From positions 1,426,001 to 1,490,000 of the forward strand of contig JAUIES010000001.1 of assembly GCA_030429705.1 (NCBI GenBank): 64,000 nucleotides of DNA, in the 5' to 3' direction. Both the position numbers and the translations under genes were made by a program. Below, one piece after another: positions 1-8,956 of the stretch. Under the pieces are notes generated by a model, which did not search any database, was not told where the DNA came from, and worked only from the letters and a program-made list of their open reading frames with translations. This stretch comes from Phycisphaerae bacterium (GTDB lineage Bacteria; Planctomycetota; Phycisphaerae; Phycisphaerales; UBA1924). Numbering within the stretch: position 1 is the first letter of the stretch; the number at the start of each line of letters is the position of its first letter.

Positions 1-28
1 AACGCGCGTGCACTGCTGTCATCCCCAT
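1..28 (-). CDS. Possible 5' end of a gene leaving the left edge
   Basis: On the minus strand the stop codon of the lipoprotein gene overlaps an ATG in the arrangement TAATG, and the frame stays open to the window edge (MGMTAVHAR). Such overlaps usually mark translationally coupled genes. Only nine codons are visible, so no family can be assigned and the ATG may be fortuitous. Confidence 0.25.
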
Positions 29-630
29 TAATCCTCAGCCTCATCATCAGGCGTGTCGGTGGGTTCGGGGTCGGTGGTTTTCAATGTCTTGGTCGATGGT
101 GGATTGACAAAGTTGGCATCAGGTGGCGAAACGACGCGCGCAGACCATGGCTGAACGAATGACACATTCCAGGGATGGAGCCCGGCATCGAGCCACACGG
201 TCATGCCCTGATACGCGATGCCACCATCAGCCTTGGGACCAAGTTCGAGGACCGGTCTGACAACATCAATCTTTGCCTTCGGCCCGCGCACCCAGACGCG
301 ACCGATGTGATAGGTCGGCAAATGCTCGGTTGCAGGGGTCATCGCGCGAGTGTCAGGGCCGAGACCGGAAAGGATCAGCCTCTGCGCTTCGGGCGTCATC
401 TCGGGTGGCAGATTCACCGTGTAAGGTCCGGCCCACGCGGGGTGATAACGCTCGATCACTTCCTCGAGAGCAGCCGTCACCGCAGGCTTGACCTGGATGA
501 AGTTCGGGCTCGACGGCGCGAGACTCTCAAGCTCGGGATACGACGAATAGCCGACACACCCGCCGAGCGAACTCAGCACGGCGCTCAATCCGACGATCGC
601 AATCTGGGACGCTCTTCTGGTCTGTAGCAC
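28..630 (-). CDS. Predicted lipoprotein of unknown function
   Basis: I place the start at a GTG preceded by AGGAG at 6-nt spacing, giving 200 residues. The longer upstream frame would overlap the divergent ubiX gene and reads like non-coding sequence. The N-terminus is a short basic segment, a hydrophobic stretch and a lipobox LGGC with the lipidated cysteine near residue 25, so the mature protein should be membrane-anchored. The rest has no motif I recognise. The C-terminus is rich in Thr, Asp, Glu and Pro and looks disordered. It is transcribed divergently from ubiX across about 70 bp. The lipoprotein call is firm, the function unknown. Confidence 0.75.
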   Translation of the reverse strand: MLQTRRASQIAIVGLSAVLSSLGGCVGYSSYPELESLAPSSPNFIQVKPAVTAALEEVIERYHPAWAGPYTVNLPPEMTPEAQRLILSGLGPDTRAMTPATEHLPTYHIGRVWVRGPKAKIDVVRPVLELGPKADGGIAYQGMTVWLDAGLHPWNVSFVQPWSARVVSPPDANFVNPPSTKTLKTTDPEPTDTPDDEAED

Positions 631-702
631 GCGATGCTCCTGATAGGGTCTCTCCAACTGTACCCATGCCGGTGGGTGGGCGACGACTACGATCGCAGGT
701 CC

Positions 703-1362
703 ATGACGAATCCTGCACCGCGAAAATTTGTGCTTGGTGTCACCGGCGCTTCGGGCGCTGCGTATGCCCTTCGGACGCTCGAACTCCTGCTCGAGGCGGG
801 GGCGGAAGTCCATTTGGTCGTTTCTGACTATGGCCGCCGACTGTTGGCAGATGAAGCTGGTGTCAAACAGTTGACTGTGACGGCGTTGCTTCCTCATGTC
901 TTCGGCGCATCAGACGAGGTGCCGTGCGGCCTGCGTCGGCGTACGCAGGTTCCTGATGTCGATGCCTGGGACACTCGGCTGGTGGTTCATCCGAACAAAG
1001 ATGTGGGGGCTGTCATTGCGAGTGGCAGTTTTTTGCATCACGGCATGGTCGTGATACCGTGTTCGTCGACCTCGCTCGGTGCGATCGCGACCGGCGCTGG
1101 GTCAAATCTTTTGACCCGGGCTGCTGCGGTGACGCTGAAGGAGCGGCGTCCGCTTGTTCTATGTCATCGTGAAACGCCTCTCAATCTGATCGATATCGAG
1201 AACATGCGGACACTCGCATTGGCCGGGGCGATCAACTGTCCGACGAACCCGGGGCTCTACCTCGGCCCGAAATCGGTCGAGGATCTCGTCGACTTCATGG
1301 CCGGCAAGGTGCTGGATCTGCTGGGTGTTGAGCATGGGCTCAAGACACGATGGGAGGGGTGA
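703..1362 (+). CDS. ubiX: Flavin prenyltransferase UbiX
   Basis: This 219-residue protein matches the UbiX/Pad1 family along its length. UbiX joins a dimethylallyl group to reduced FMN to make the prenylated flavin cofactor used by UbiD-type decarboxylases. Visible signatures are the N-terminal flavin-binding loop GVTGASGAAYA (residues 12-22), a Ser-rich CSSTSLGAIATG segment, NLLTRAADVTLKERR-like sequence (here AAVTLKERR), the RETPLNLI motif and the C-terminal VEDLVDFMAGKVLDLLG helix. The ATG at 703 puts this loop at the usual distance from the N-terminus. No ubiD partner lies in the window. It probably shares a divergent promoter region with the lipoprotein gene. Confidence 0.93.
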   Translation: MTNPAPRKFVLGVTGASGAAYALRTLELLLEAGAEVHLVVSDYGRRLLADEAGVKQLTVTALLPHVFGASDEVPCGLRRRTQVPDVDAWDTRLVVHPNKDVGAVIASGSFLHHGMVVIPCSSTSLGAIATGAGSNLLTRAAAVTLKERRPLVLCHRETPLNLIDIENMRTLALAGAINCPTNPGLYLGPKSVEDLVDFMAGKVLDLLGVEHGLKTRWEG

Positions 1363-1474
1363 ACCTTTCGAGGGCAACAATGATCGGACCAACCTTGATC
1401 AGCAGTTCTCGTCTGCAGGATCGTGAAGAGCCTGATAGATAACTGGGACATTATGTGGGCAAGGAATTCGTCAC

Positions 1475-2449
1475 TCAATGCGACCCATGTTGTTCCCACC
1501 ACGCGATCGTTTGGCGCAGTCCTTCTTCAAACGGCACCTTTGCCCGCCATCCGAGCAGGTCGTCCGCCCGTGAGACATCGAGACACCGCCTTGGCTGCCC
1601 GTCGGGTTTGGTCGGATCCCATCGCAGTTCGCCCTTGAAACCACTGAGACGGGCGATCAGTTCGACGAGATCTTTGATGGTGATCTCCATGTGCGTGCCC
1701 AGGTTGATTGGTGTGGGCTCGGTCATCACCTCAGCCGCCCGTACGACGCCTCGGGCGGCATCATCGACATACAGGAATTCTCGGCTCGCCGAACCGGTGC
1801 CCCAGACATCGATAAACCTGTCGCCTCGTTGTTTCGCCTCGACGCATTTGCGCACAAGCGCGGGGATCACATGGCTCGACTTGGGGTCAAAGTTGTCACC
1901 CGGGCCGTACAGATTCACCGGCAACACATACCCGGCCTGCAAGCCGTATTGGGCGTGATAGGCCCGCAGCATTTCGCCCGCTGCCTTTTTGGCGATGCCA
2001 TACGGTGCGTTGGTTTCCTCGGGGTATCCGTTCCAGAGTGCGTCTTCCTGGAAGGGCACTGGGGTGAACTTCGGATACGAGCAGATCGTTCCGACCTGGA
2101 GAAACCGTCCGCCTCGATCGATGAATCCGGTTTTGCGAGCTCCTTCGATGAGGTTCATCGCCATAGCCATATTGGCGAAGAAGTAACGCCCGGGGTTTTC
2201 TCGATTTGCGCCGATGCCTCCGACCTCCGCTGCCAAGTGCAGGACAACCGTGGGTCCGTGTTTGTCAAAGCTGGTCTTGTACATTGCATCGACAGCCGAG
2301 CTGTCGGTGAGGTCGCAAGTCGCTCGTCTGGGGACATGTATGCGGTCTTCGGACACGCCTCGCTCGTGAAGTTCACGGATGACGCATTGTCCGAGGAACC
2401 CGGCTCCACCAGTCACGATCACGCTCGCCTGTTTCCAGTCAATACTCAT
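1475..2449 (-). CDS. fcl: GDP-L-fucose synthase
   Basis: A 324-residue extended short-chain dehydrogenase/epimerase. It has the Rossmann loop GGAGFLG (residues 14-20), catalytic Ser124 in ICSYPKF, and Tyr150/Lys154 in the YxxxK motif of APYGIAKK. The segment AAEVGGIGANRENP is characteristic of GDP-fucose synthase, which epimerises and reduces GDP-4-keto-6-deoxymannose to GDP-L-fucose with NADPH. The ATG at 2449 is chosen because the longer frame adds about 210 residues of non-homologous Arg/Thr-rich sequence overlapping the divergent gene. The partner GDP-mannose dehydratase is not in the window. Its place next to a flippase and sulfotransferases suggests L-fucose enters a sulfated exported glycan. 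Confidence 0.92.
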   Translation of the reverse strand: MSIDWKQASVIVTGGAGFLGQCVIRELHERGVSEDRIHVPRRATCDLTDSSAVDAMYKTSFDKHGPTVVLHLAAEVGGIGANRENPGRYFFANMAMAMNLIEGARKTGFIDRGGRFLQVGTICSYPKFTPVPFQEDALWNGYPEETNAPYGIAKKAAGEMLRAYHAQYGLQAGYVLPVNLYGPGDNFDPKSSHVIPALVRKCVEAKQRGDRFIDVWGTGSASREFLYVDDAARGVVRAAEVMTEPTPINLGTHMEITIKDLVELIARLSGFKGELRWDPTKPDGQPRRCLDVSRADDLLGWRAKVPFEEGLRQTIAWWEQHGSH

Positions 2450-2504
2450 AATGCCCGGATCATACCGGCTCACCTTGCCGAACAGCGCACGCCTGTGTAG
2501 CGTC

Positions 2505-3767
2505 ATGCCGATGTCGCGCGACAAATCAGCACCATCTCGCACAGACACGCTCCGAACCGGGCGCAGCCGAAAACGGGGTCTGGTCGCGTGGCTCCGTCGG
2601 CGGATCATGCCGGCGATCGCCCGCCTTTTGACGGTCGGTGCGCTGCTGCTTGTGGTCGTTTGGGTGGTGGGGCACACGCTGACGGACAAGTCCATCTGGT
2701 CACAGTATCTGTGGTGGCTGCCGACGCTGTTTGTCCTGGCAGCAGCGTGGCCGATGGTCGTTGTCGCAGCCATCCTCGAACGGTTATCCACACGATTGGC
2801 AGCGTTTCGTCTGCGTGTGGTGACGGGTGCTGCTTTGTTTGCCATTACGCTCTTCGCCCTGTTTGGCGAGTGGCATGTGCATCGGTATCTGATTCCTCCG
2901 CGCAACGGACAGGTCCGTGTTGTGTACTGGAATCTGTCTGTTGATCGTGAGACGGAGGGCGCTCCGCAGTCGGTCCTTGCTGAATCGCCCGACATTGCGG
3001 TCATCGCCAACCCGCGCAATGACCGGTATCGGGCACCCTTCTTTGAGGCGCTGGGCACCCTTGGCGGGCTCTCCGATGCCCCCATGGACGAACAGCCCGA
3101 GGCCGATGAACCTGCGGAAGACGAATCGGCATCGACCGATGGTGAACTTGATACCGGCGATCAGGATGGTGTTTTGGCGCTCGCACCGGCCGACACGCAT
3201 TTCTTGTTTCGTGCCGAGATCGCAGTCGCGACCAAGGGCAACATCACGCGCTATGGACTTGCGCAGTTCGACCTGAGCACCAAGGCGCCCGAAGATCGAG
3301 GTGTTGTGATGTTTGTCGAGATCGCCGGGCTTTCTGATGAACCGATGGTGATGTGGGTTGTTGATTTGCCATCGAGTCCGCTGCAGAGTCGATCTGCCAT
3401 CACTGCCCTGGCCCGGTCGTCGGTCGACCGATGGAACGGTCCGATATTCGTACTCGATTCGATCGGTCGATGGGCACCAGATGGCGAATCGGCGTCTTTT
3501 CCGATGCCTGACATCATTGTCGGTGACTTCAATACGCCTCGCGGCAGCCACTCGATTCAAACGCTGACGACGCTTCCCGGTCGAACCTATCGCGAGTCGT
3601 TTCGGGCTGTCGGGCGAGGCTTGGGTGCGACCTGGCCTCGCAAGAACCCGTATCTCGGCATCGATCTTCTGTTTGCGGATGAATCCATTGCGATTGATCG
3701 GTATCGAACGAAAAATCCGGGGGTCGGGCATCACAGCATGTTGATCGTGGATATCACGCCGCCGTGA
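2505..3767 (+). CDS. Membrane-anchored EEP-fold (endonuclease/exonuclease/phosphatase) protein
   Basis: About 420 residues. After a basic N-terminus come three hydrophobic segments (about residues 35-57, 66-92 and 102-120), then a periplasmic or outward-facing EEP domain. Visible EEP motifs are an early WNLS, a central GDFN and a late ID. Two positions are atypical. The usual LQE metal-ligand motif reads IAN, and the final SDH reads GHHS. A Glu/Asp-rich insertion lies near residues 190-220. The start could be either of two ATGs six bases apart, both clear of the divergent fcl gene. The family includes phosphodiesterases, phosphatases and nucleases. With these substitutions its activity is uncertain. 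Confidence 0.75.
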   Translation: MPMSRDKSAPSRTDTLRTGRSRKRGLVAWLRRRIMPAIARLLTVGALLLVVVWVVGHTLTDKSIWSQYLWWLPTLFVLAAAWPMVVVAAILERLSTRLAAFRLRVVTGAALFAITLFALFGEWHVHRYLIPPRNGQVRVVYWNLSVDRETEGAPQSVLAESPDIAVIANPRNDRYRAPFFEALGTLGGLSDAPMDEQPEADEPAEDESASTDGELDTGDQDGVLALAPADTHFLFRAEIAVATKGNITRYGLAQFDLSTKAPEDRGVVMFVEIAGLSDEPMVMWVVDLPSSPLQSRSAITALARSSVDRWNGPIFVLDSIGRWAPDGESASFPMPDIIVGDFNTPRGSHSIQTLTTLPGRTYRESFRAVGRGLGATWPRKNPYLGIDLLFADESIAIDRYRTKNPGVGHHSMLIVDITPP

Positions 3768-3877
3768 TGCCGATACAGGGCGAATGGGCCCGATGGTGAT
3801 CGAACCAGGCGATCGTTCTTCCCCTACACTCTCCGCCATCATCCGCTGAGGATGGGCCGATCTGTGAGTCCTCCGCG

Positions 3878-5557
3878 ATGACCCCCCAAGACCCGACTCC
3901 TCCAACCAGGCAGAAGCAGGAAGCGCTCGGCAAGAAGGTCAGCAAGGGTGTCTCGTGGATGGTGCTTTCCACCTTTGTGATCAAGTCGCTCAGTTTCGCT
4001 GCGACCTTCGTTCTCGGAATATTGCTCAATGATAGTGATTACGCGGTCTATGGCATCGCAATGGGGATCGCCGCGTTTGCGCAGGTTTTGCGCGATGGCG
4101 GATTGCGTCAGATCCTGATTCAGAAGCAAGCCCATCGATATCACAAACTCTCGGGGTCAGTCTTCTGGCTCAGTGCGGCGTTCAATGGATCGGCGGGGCT
4201 TCTGCTTGCGCTTGCTTCATGGCCGTTGTCATGGATGTACGGCGAACCTCTGTTGGCACCGGTGTTACTCGCGACGGCGACCTCGATCGTCATCTCGACC
4301 CCACTCGGCATCTATCGAGCACGGATGGCGGTTGACCTCAATTACAGACGGCTTGCAGAAGCGCGGACTATTTCATCAGCGGTCCGGTATATTGCGATGA
4401 TCGCGTTCGCAGCCGCCGGGCTCGGGCCGCTCGCGTTCACGCTTCCACTCGTCCTGTGCGCCATTTTTGAGGGTCTCTTCGGCTACGCCATCACGCGCGA
4501 TATGCCGTGGATGCGTCCCCCCCGTTTTCGTCTGTGGCCTGCGCTGTGGTCAAAGAGCAAGTGGTTGATTTTGGGTACATTTGCCATGTCCACACTCCGC
4601 CAAGGCGATTATCTTGTGCTTGGGTGGCTCAAGATTGCGGGTGTCGTATCGATGTCGGCGGTTGGTTACTATGTCTTTGCGTATCAGATCGCTGTACAGA
4701 TCAATGTCCTGGTTGTTGGCAATTTGCACGCGGTTCTCTTTCCCGCACTTTCAAAATTGGCAGACGAGCCCGAGCGACATCGACGGGCGGTTTTGCGCGC
4801 TGTTCGTGTCATGATGCTTTTTGGTTCGGCGTTCGGTCTCGCGCTGGCTTGCGCGTTTACGCCGTTACAGACGATCCTGTGGGGAGGCAAATGGACACCC
4901 GCGATCGCGGCGGTTTTATGGATGGCTGCGTTCTTTCCGCTTCGACTGTTGACGGGCGTACTCAACTCAGCACAACTTTCCAAGGGGCGATACCGCGAGT
5001 GGTTCTGGCTCACGCTCATTCAGGGCATGGGCATGATGGCAGCTGCCGCTCTGGCGGGGACGCTTTCAAATCCGATCATCGGCAAGACCTTGCTCGACAG
5101 GCTGCACACGACACTTCGTCTCCCGTTTGATTTCCCCGATCTTCCGACCAATCCATCAGGCATCATCTCATTGGTCGTTGGGATGTACTTTGCGATTGGT
5201 GTTGCACCGACCGTGATCTGGGGGCTTCATCGATTGGGCGTGCCGGCGAAGGACACGATCCGGGCGGTGCTCCCGACCTGGCTTGTGGCATGCGCCGCCG
5301 CGAGTGTGACTTTCGTTCTCGTGAAGCAAGTCCAGGTGCCGACGGTCAATATTGAACGACTCGATGCAGCGATCGACCTCGCGATTCGCATGGTGCTGTT
5401 TGGTTCGTTGTATCTGCTCGGTTTGCGGGTGTTCCTCACAAAGTCACTGGCGGAAACGATCGATGTTCTTCCGAAGCGCTTTTCAAAACGCATCAATCGC
5501 GTGTTGCGGCTTCCTGTTAAGGGCAAGCCATACGATCAAGCCAACCCCGTTGCATGA
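3878..5557 (+). CDS. Polysaccharide flippase (Wzx/MOP-type transporter)
   Basis: A 559-residue membrane protein with a cytoplasmic basic N-terminus (KKVSKGVSWM) typical of Wzx-like flippases, followed by roughly a dozen or more hydrophobic segments across its whole length. Members of the MOP superfamily move undecaprenyl-linked glycan units, or related lipid-linked sugars, across the inner membrane before polymerisation or export. It begins 110 bp after the EEP gene and ends 12 bp before a sulfotransferase on the same strand, so it is probably co-transcribed with the sulfotransferase. The loop near residues 390-430 (SNPIIGKTLLDRLHTT onward) interrupts the membrane pattern. Substrate cannot be read from sequence. 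Confidence 0.85.
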   Translation: MTPQDPTPPTRQKQEALGKKVSKGVSWMVLSTFVIKSLSFAATFVLGILLNDSDYAVYGIAMGIAAFAQVLRDGGLRQILIQKQAHRYHKLSGSVFWLSAAFNGSAGLLLALASWPLSWMYGEPLLAPVLLATATSIVISTPLGIYRARMAVDLNYRRLAEARTISSAVRYIAMIAFAAAGLGPLAFTLPLVLCAIFEGLFGYAITRDMPWMRPPRFRLWPALWSKSKWLILGTFAMSTLRQGDYLVLGWLKIAGVVSMSAVGYYVFAYQIAVQINVLVVGNLHAVLFPALSKLADEPERHRRAVLRAVRVMMLFGSAFGLALACAFTPLQTILWGGKWTPAIAAVLWMAAFFPLRLLTGVLNSAQLSKGRYREWFWLTLIQGMGMMAAAALAGTLSNPIIGKTLLDRLHTTLRLPFDFPDLPTNPSGIISLVVGMYFAIGVAPTVIWGLHRLGVPAKDTIRAVLPTWLVACAAASVTFVLVKQVQVPTVNIERLDAAIDLAIRMVLFGSLYLLGLRVFLTKSLAETIDVLPKRFSKRINRVLRLPVKGKPYDQANPVA

Positions 5558-5569
5558 AGACCAAGGCCT

Positions 5570-6547
5570 ATGTCGGAACCAAACTATTTCTTCCTCGTCG
5601 GCTCGCCACGCTCTGGCACAACGCTGCTTCAGACGATGATCATGCGCGCCCCCGGCGTGACCATGCCGCCCGAGTTGCACTTCATCCACATCACCTACAA
5701 ACGGCGTCATCGCATGCCAGACCTGCGGACTGATGCCGGATGGGAACAAGCGATGAATGCGATCAAGGCTCGTTGCGCCCACTCCGATATCGACATGGAC
5801 CACGAAGTGTTTGCCGAGCTGTGCGGGCAGGCAGACCGAAACTATGGCGACCTGTTCCGGTGTTGGCTCAAGGCGATTGGAAGGCTTGAACAGGCGACTT
5901 CGGTCGGCGAAAAGACACCCAATCACTGTGAGTGGATTCCTGAACTTGCCACGATGATTCCCGAAGCGCGATTCGTTCACATCATGCGCGATCCGCGCGA
6001 CTCGGCGCTCTCGCAGCGTGAGGCGTTCGGTCGACCATCGTTGCAAGCGGCGGTGCGATGGAAGCGTGATCTGGCGATGCACAAGGACTGTCTGCGCCTC
6101 ATGCCGGCGTCACGATACACAGCGGTTCGCTATGAGGACCTGGTCACAGACCCGGCAGCCTCGATCGAACGGTTGTGTACATTCCTTGGACTCACATACC
6201 GCGAAGAGATGCTTGATCCTGCCGGGCGCGAGAAAAAGGGATTTGCGTCGTATGAAGAGCACAAGCTTCGCACGCTCGAAAAAGTCACTTCGTCGCGCAT
6301 CGGTCGATACAAGACGAAGATGGGTGCGATGGATGTTGCCGTCATCGAGCATATCTGCGGGCCTTTGATGGAAGAGATGGGATATACGCTTGAAAACAAG
6401 CCCAAACCGCTCGCATGGCTGGGCATGGCGGTGCAAACGCCTCCTGTGATTTTCAGGCGTATTCGCGGCGATCGTCGCCGGCAGAAGATGCTCGACAAAG
6501 AGGCCGCCCACGGGAAGCCCGTCTTCCATCAAGAACAGTCGGCGTGA
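5570..6547 (+). CDS. Sulfotransferase family protein
   Basis: A 325-residue PAPS-dependent sulfotransferase of the Sulfotransfer_3-like group. The 5'-phosphosulfate-binding loop is GSPRSGTTLL (residues 11-20). A GEKTP motif lies at 113-117 and the 3'-phosphate-binding motif is MRDPRDSALSQR (139-150). The likely acceptor is a glycan, inferred from the flippase 12 bp upstream and the GDP-fucose synthase nearby. There is no signal peptide, so it should act in the cytoplasm before export. The C-terminus is a basic tail (RRIRGDRRRQK). It is convergent with a second, unrelated-looking sulfotransferase 27 bp away. Confidence 0.88.
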   Translation: MSEPNYFFLVGSPRSGTTLLQTMIMRAPGVTMPPELHFIHITYKRRHRMPDLRTDAGWEQAMNAIKARCAHSDIDMDHEVFAELCGQADRNYGDLFRCWLKAIGRLEQATSVGEKTPNHCEWIPELATMIPEARFVHIMRDPRDSALSQREAFGRPSLQAAVRWKRDLAMHKDCLRLMPASRYTAVRYEDLVTDPAASIERLCTFLGLTYREEMLDPAGREKKGFASYEEHKLRTLEKVTSSRIGRYKTKMGAMDVAVIEHICGPLMEEMGYTLENKPKPLAWLGMAVQTPPVIFRRIRGDRRRQKMLDKEAAHGKPVFHQEQSA

Positions 6548-6574
6548 CACTGCGCCCTGTGGTGGGGTTCTCGA

Positions 6575-7441
6575 TTACGCGTTCCAGTCTGAGACATCGA
6601 CACCGATCAGTGCTTCAAGTTTGCGATTTGGTTCGCGGAAGTACTCAACCAGCATGGCGCGTGTTTCGGGTTTCATACCTTTGTACTGTCCGGCTTTCTT
6701 CGTCTTCTGCTTCCGGTTCCATTTGCGGATCATCGGCCCGACTTTGCTGTCGCGGACTGCTCGGATGGCCCACCCGAGACCTACGCCTTTAAGCCGATCT
6801 TGCATGTCGGGCATGATGACCGCGTTATCCGTCTTGCCAAGCCAACTTGGTTTGTAGTCTGCATCGACACCGATGTGTGAATAGATATCTCTTATGAACT
6901 TGCGTTCACGATGGACCAGGTCGTCGTATAACTGGACCAGAATTTGTTCGCGCGGGAACAGTTCAAAATACCGTTCGAGTTGTTCGTGGTACTTGCCGCG
7001 TTCCATGATATCTGGTTCCTGCTCGAGCGCCTCTTCAAAGGTCTCATAGTTCAGGTCGCCGTGTCGCTTGAGTTTGTACGCCGAATAGGCGCGTTCTACC
7101 GGGTTGCGTAGACATGCGATCAGCCGCGCGTCGGGGCACATGGCGCGGATTCGCTCGGGCACGGATTCGACATTGATGTAAGCCGGGGTTGCCTCACCCC
7201 AGGCCACATGTTCTGAAGTCACGGGTGCGAATTTCGCACGGTACCACGACTCACCTTGTTCGAAGTTGTTGTTGAAGAAGTGCAGTTCTTTTGGGTCCGC
7301 CATGAACACCTGCGGGTGTTCCGCCAGGCATTTGTGGACCCAGGTGGTGCCGCATCGCTGTCCGCCGAGGTGGATAAAGGTCGGCAGTGCGCCTGTCGCC
7401 ACCGGTCGTGATTGATCGTGTGTGTCCGTCGCTGTTGTCAT
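6575..7441 (-). CDS. Sulfotransferase domain protein (heparan-sulfotransferase-like type)
   Basis: The 288-residue product begins at an ATG preceded by GGAGGG, four bases upstream. The PAPS loop is GGQRCGTTW (residues 26-34), followed by KELHFF (51-56), GEATPAY (82-88) and the 3'-phosphate motif LRNPVERAYSAY (111-122). This order and wording match the family typified by heparan N- and 3-O-sulfotransferases and their bacterial relatives, distinct from the convergent neighbour. The acceptor is presumably a cell-made polysaccharide. The C-terminal 40 residues are strongly basic. It is divergent from a small unknown gene across 108 bp. Confidence 0.9.
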   Translation of the reverse strand: MTTATDTHDQSRPVATGALPTFIHLGGQRCGTTWVHKCLAEHPQVFMADPKELHFFNNNFEQGESWYRAKFAPVTSEHVAWGEATPAYINVESVPERIRAMCPDARLIACLRNPVERAYSAYKLKRHGDLNYETFEEALEQEPDIMERGKYHEQLERYFELFPREQILVQLYDDLVHRERKFIRDIYSHIGVDADYKPSWLGKTDNAVIMPDMQDRLKGVGLGWAIRAVRDSKVGPMIRKWNRKQKTKKAGQYKGMKPETRAMLVEYFREPNRKLEALIGVDVSDWNA

Positions 7442-7549
7442 GAAACCCTCCGGTCTGCGGAACTGTATCGGCACACAACCCCTGACGGTTCGGCACAATC
7501 AACGAAGGACACATTCGACCGATAAGATACTTGAGCGGAGGACATCACT

Positions 7550-7885
7550 ATGGCGGGCAACCAAACCACATCCAAGGTCGGCGATCATCCCCTGACCGAC
7601 TTTCGGCATCATGGTCGCCACCCATTTGCACCGCAGATCGAACGACTGCTTCAGGAGATTGACGAGACGGAGCCCGGTTGGTTGGACCGCTGTCCACCTG
7701 CTGAGCAGGCTCGGTGGGACACTCAGTTTCACCGTTGGGCTGCGAAGCTCGATCTCGCCGATGGCATCGAAAACCTGGTTCAGAAACTGCGACAACTGCA
7801 AGATGAGCAGATAGCCAAAGCGCCGCCTCCCGATGTGCCAGCGAAAGTTGATCCAAGCGTCACGCCCGACACAAGCTCGGCGTGA
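7550..7885 (+). CDS. Small hypothetical protein, 111 aa
   Basis: The ATG is preceded by a good GGAGG at about 7-nt spacing, which supports translation. The protein is soluble and charged, with a helical middle (about residues 25-85, including the coiled-coil-like LVQKLRQLQDEQ) and a Pro/Ser/Thr tail. I recognise no family. It stands alone between the divergent sulfotransferase and the convergent cheV gene, 30 bp before the latter's stop. Confidence 0.6.
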   Translation: MAGNQTTSKVGDHPLTDFRHHGRHPFAPQIERLLQEIDETEPGWLDRCPPAEQARWDTQFHRWAAKLDLADGIENLVQKLRQLQDEQIAKAPPPDVPAKVDPSVTPDTSSA

Positions 7886-7915
7886 TCGCGTGCTGCAACT
7901 GGTGCGTCGATGAGA

Positions 7916-8884
7916 TCAGGCAGCGGCACGAGTCTCTTGTGAAAGTTGCCCGGTGACAGCCTGGTCAACGAGCAAGACAACTTCATGTAACTCCGGCTTG
8001 GCGATTTGTTTGGTGGCGCCGACTTGTTCTCCTTTGTTCATGTTGTCGTCATAAATCAGACTACTGAACAAGAGCACCGGGAGATCGGTTAACTCAGGGC
8101 GTTCTCGGATGCGGCGGGTGAGCGCGAGCCCGTCGAGCATTGGCATCTCGATGTCACTGACGATGCAGTCAAATCGCCGATCATCAGGCGTGAGAGATGC
8201 CTCGATCATCTTCCATGCAGCGGCACCATCAGAACACACTTCGATGTCGGCGTACCCAGAATCAGTGAATACGCGCGAGATCGCGGTGCGGATGAACGCC
8301 GAGTCATCGGCGATGAGCACGCGATAGGAACCTCGATCGACCTGATGAGGATTTTCCACACTGGTGATATGCAGTTTTTCTTCGAGCGAGATCGCGTCAG
8401 CGATCGATTCGAAGTCGATCATCAGAATCAAGCGGTCATCAAGATCGAGAACGCCGGTACAAGTCGAAACTGCCAAAGTCCCGGTTGGTTGTCCCAACGA
8501 GTCAACATCGGGAGCCGGTTTGACTTTATTCCAACTTACACGGTAGATCTGTTCGACACTTTCGACGACAAATCCGGTTCGTCGGCCATTGAACTCGGTG
8601 ATGATGACGCGCTGGTCGTCGTGTGCGACACCTTCGCTCGTGGTCATGCCGAGGTGCTTGCCCAGATCGACAATCGGGACCAGCGTCCCGCGCATGTCGA
8701 TCATGCCGAGGAGCGACTCATGCATGCCTGGTGTCTTGGTCGGTTGCATGCCACGAATCACCTCGCGGACCTTGGCCACATTGACTCCGAACGGTGAGCC
8801 ATCGAGCGAAAAGACGAGCACTTCGAGTTCGTTGGTTCCTGCTTCGAGCAGGATTTCGTCGCGTTTATGGTGCTGGGTGGTCAT
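7916..8884 (-). CDS. cheV: Chemotaxis protein CheV (CheW domain plus receiver)
   Basis: A 322-residue protein with an N-terminal CheW-like coupling domain (about residues 18-170) and a C-terminal response-regulator receiver (about 186-310). The receiver keeps the acidic pair in IADDS (193-194), the phospho-acceptor Asp244 in VSDIEMP, a Ser/Thr position in LFSSL and the lysine in AKPE. CheV proteins link receptors to CheA and tune signalling by phosphorylation. The start at 8884 follows GGGAG at 6-nt spacing and places the CheW domain correctly. No other chemotaxis gene is nearby, so it is an orphan here. Confidence 0.92.
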   Translation of the reverse strand: MTTQHHKRDEILLEAGTNELEVLVFSLDGSPFGVNVAKVREVIRGMQPTKTPGMHESLLGMIDMRGTLVPIVDLGKHLGMTTSEGVAHDDQRVIITEFNGRRTGFVVESVEQIYRVSWNKVKPAPDVDSLGQPTGTLAVSTCTGVLDLDDRLILMIDFESIADAISLEEKLHITSVENPHQVDRGSYRVLIADDSAFIRTAISRVFTDSGYADIEVCSDGAAAWKMIEASLTPDDRRFDCIVSDIEMPMLDGLALTRRIRERPELTDLPVLLFSSLIYDDNMNKGEQVGATKQIAKPELHEVVLLVDQAVTGQLSQETRAAA

Positions 8885-8956
8885 GCAGTGCTCCCTGGGT
8901 CGTGCTCGCATCATGCAGGCAGACACCTTGAGCATCGGCAACTTGTGAGGTCCGAT

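Noticed and set aside
1475-3085. Longest reading frame for GDP-fucose synthase, adding about 210 N-terminal residues
   Set aside because: The extra sequence is Arg/Thr/Ser-rich, antisense to the EEP gene and has no homology to the enzyme, whose Rossmann start lies just after the ATG at 2449.
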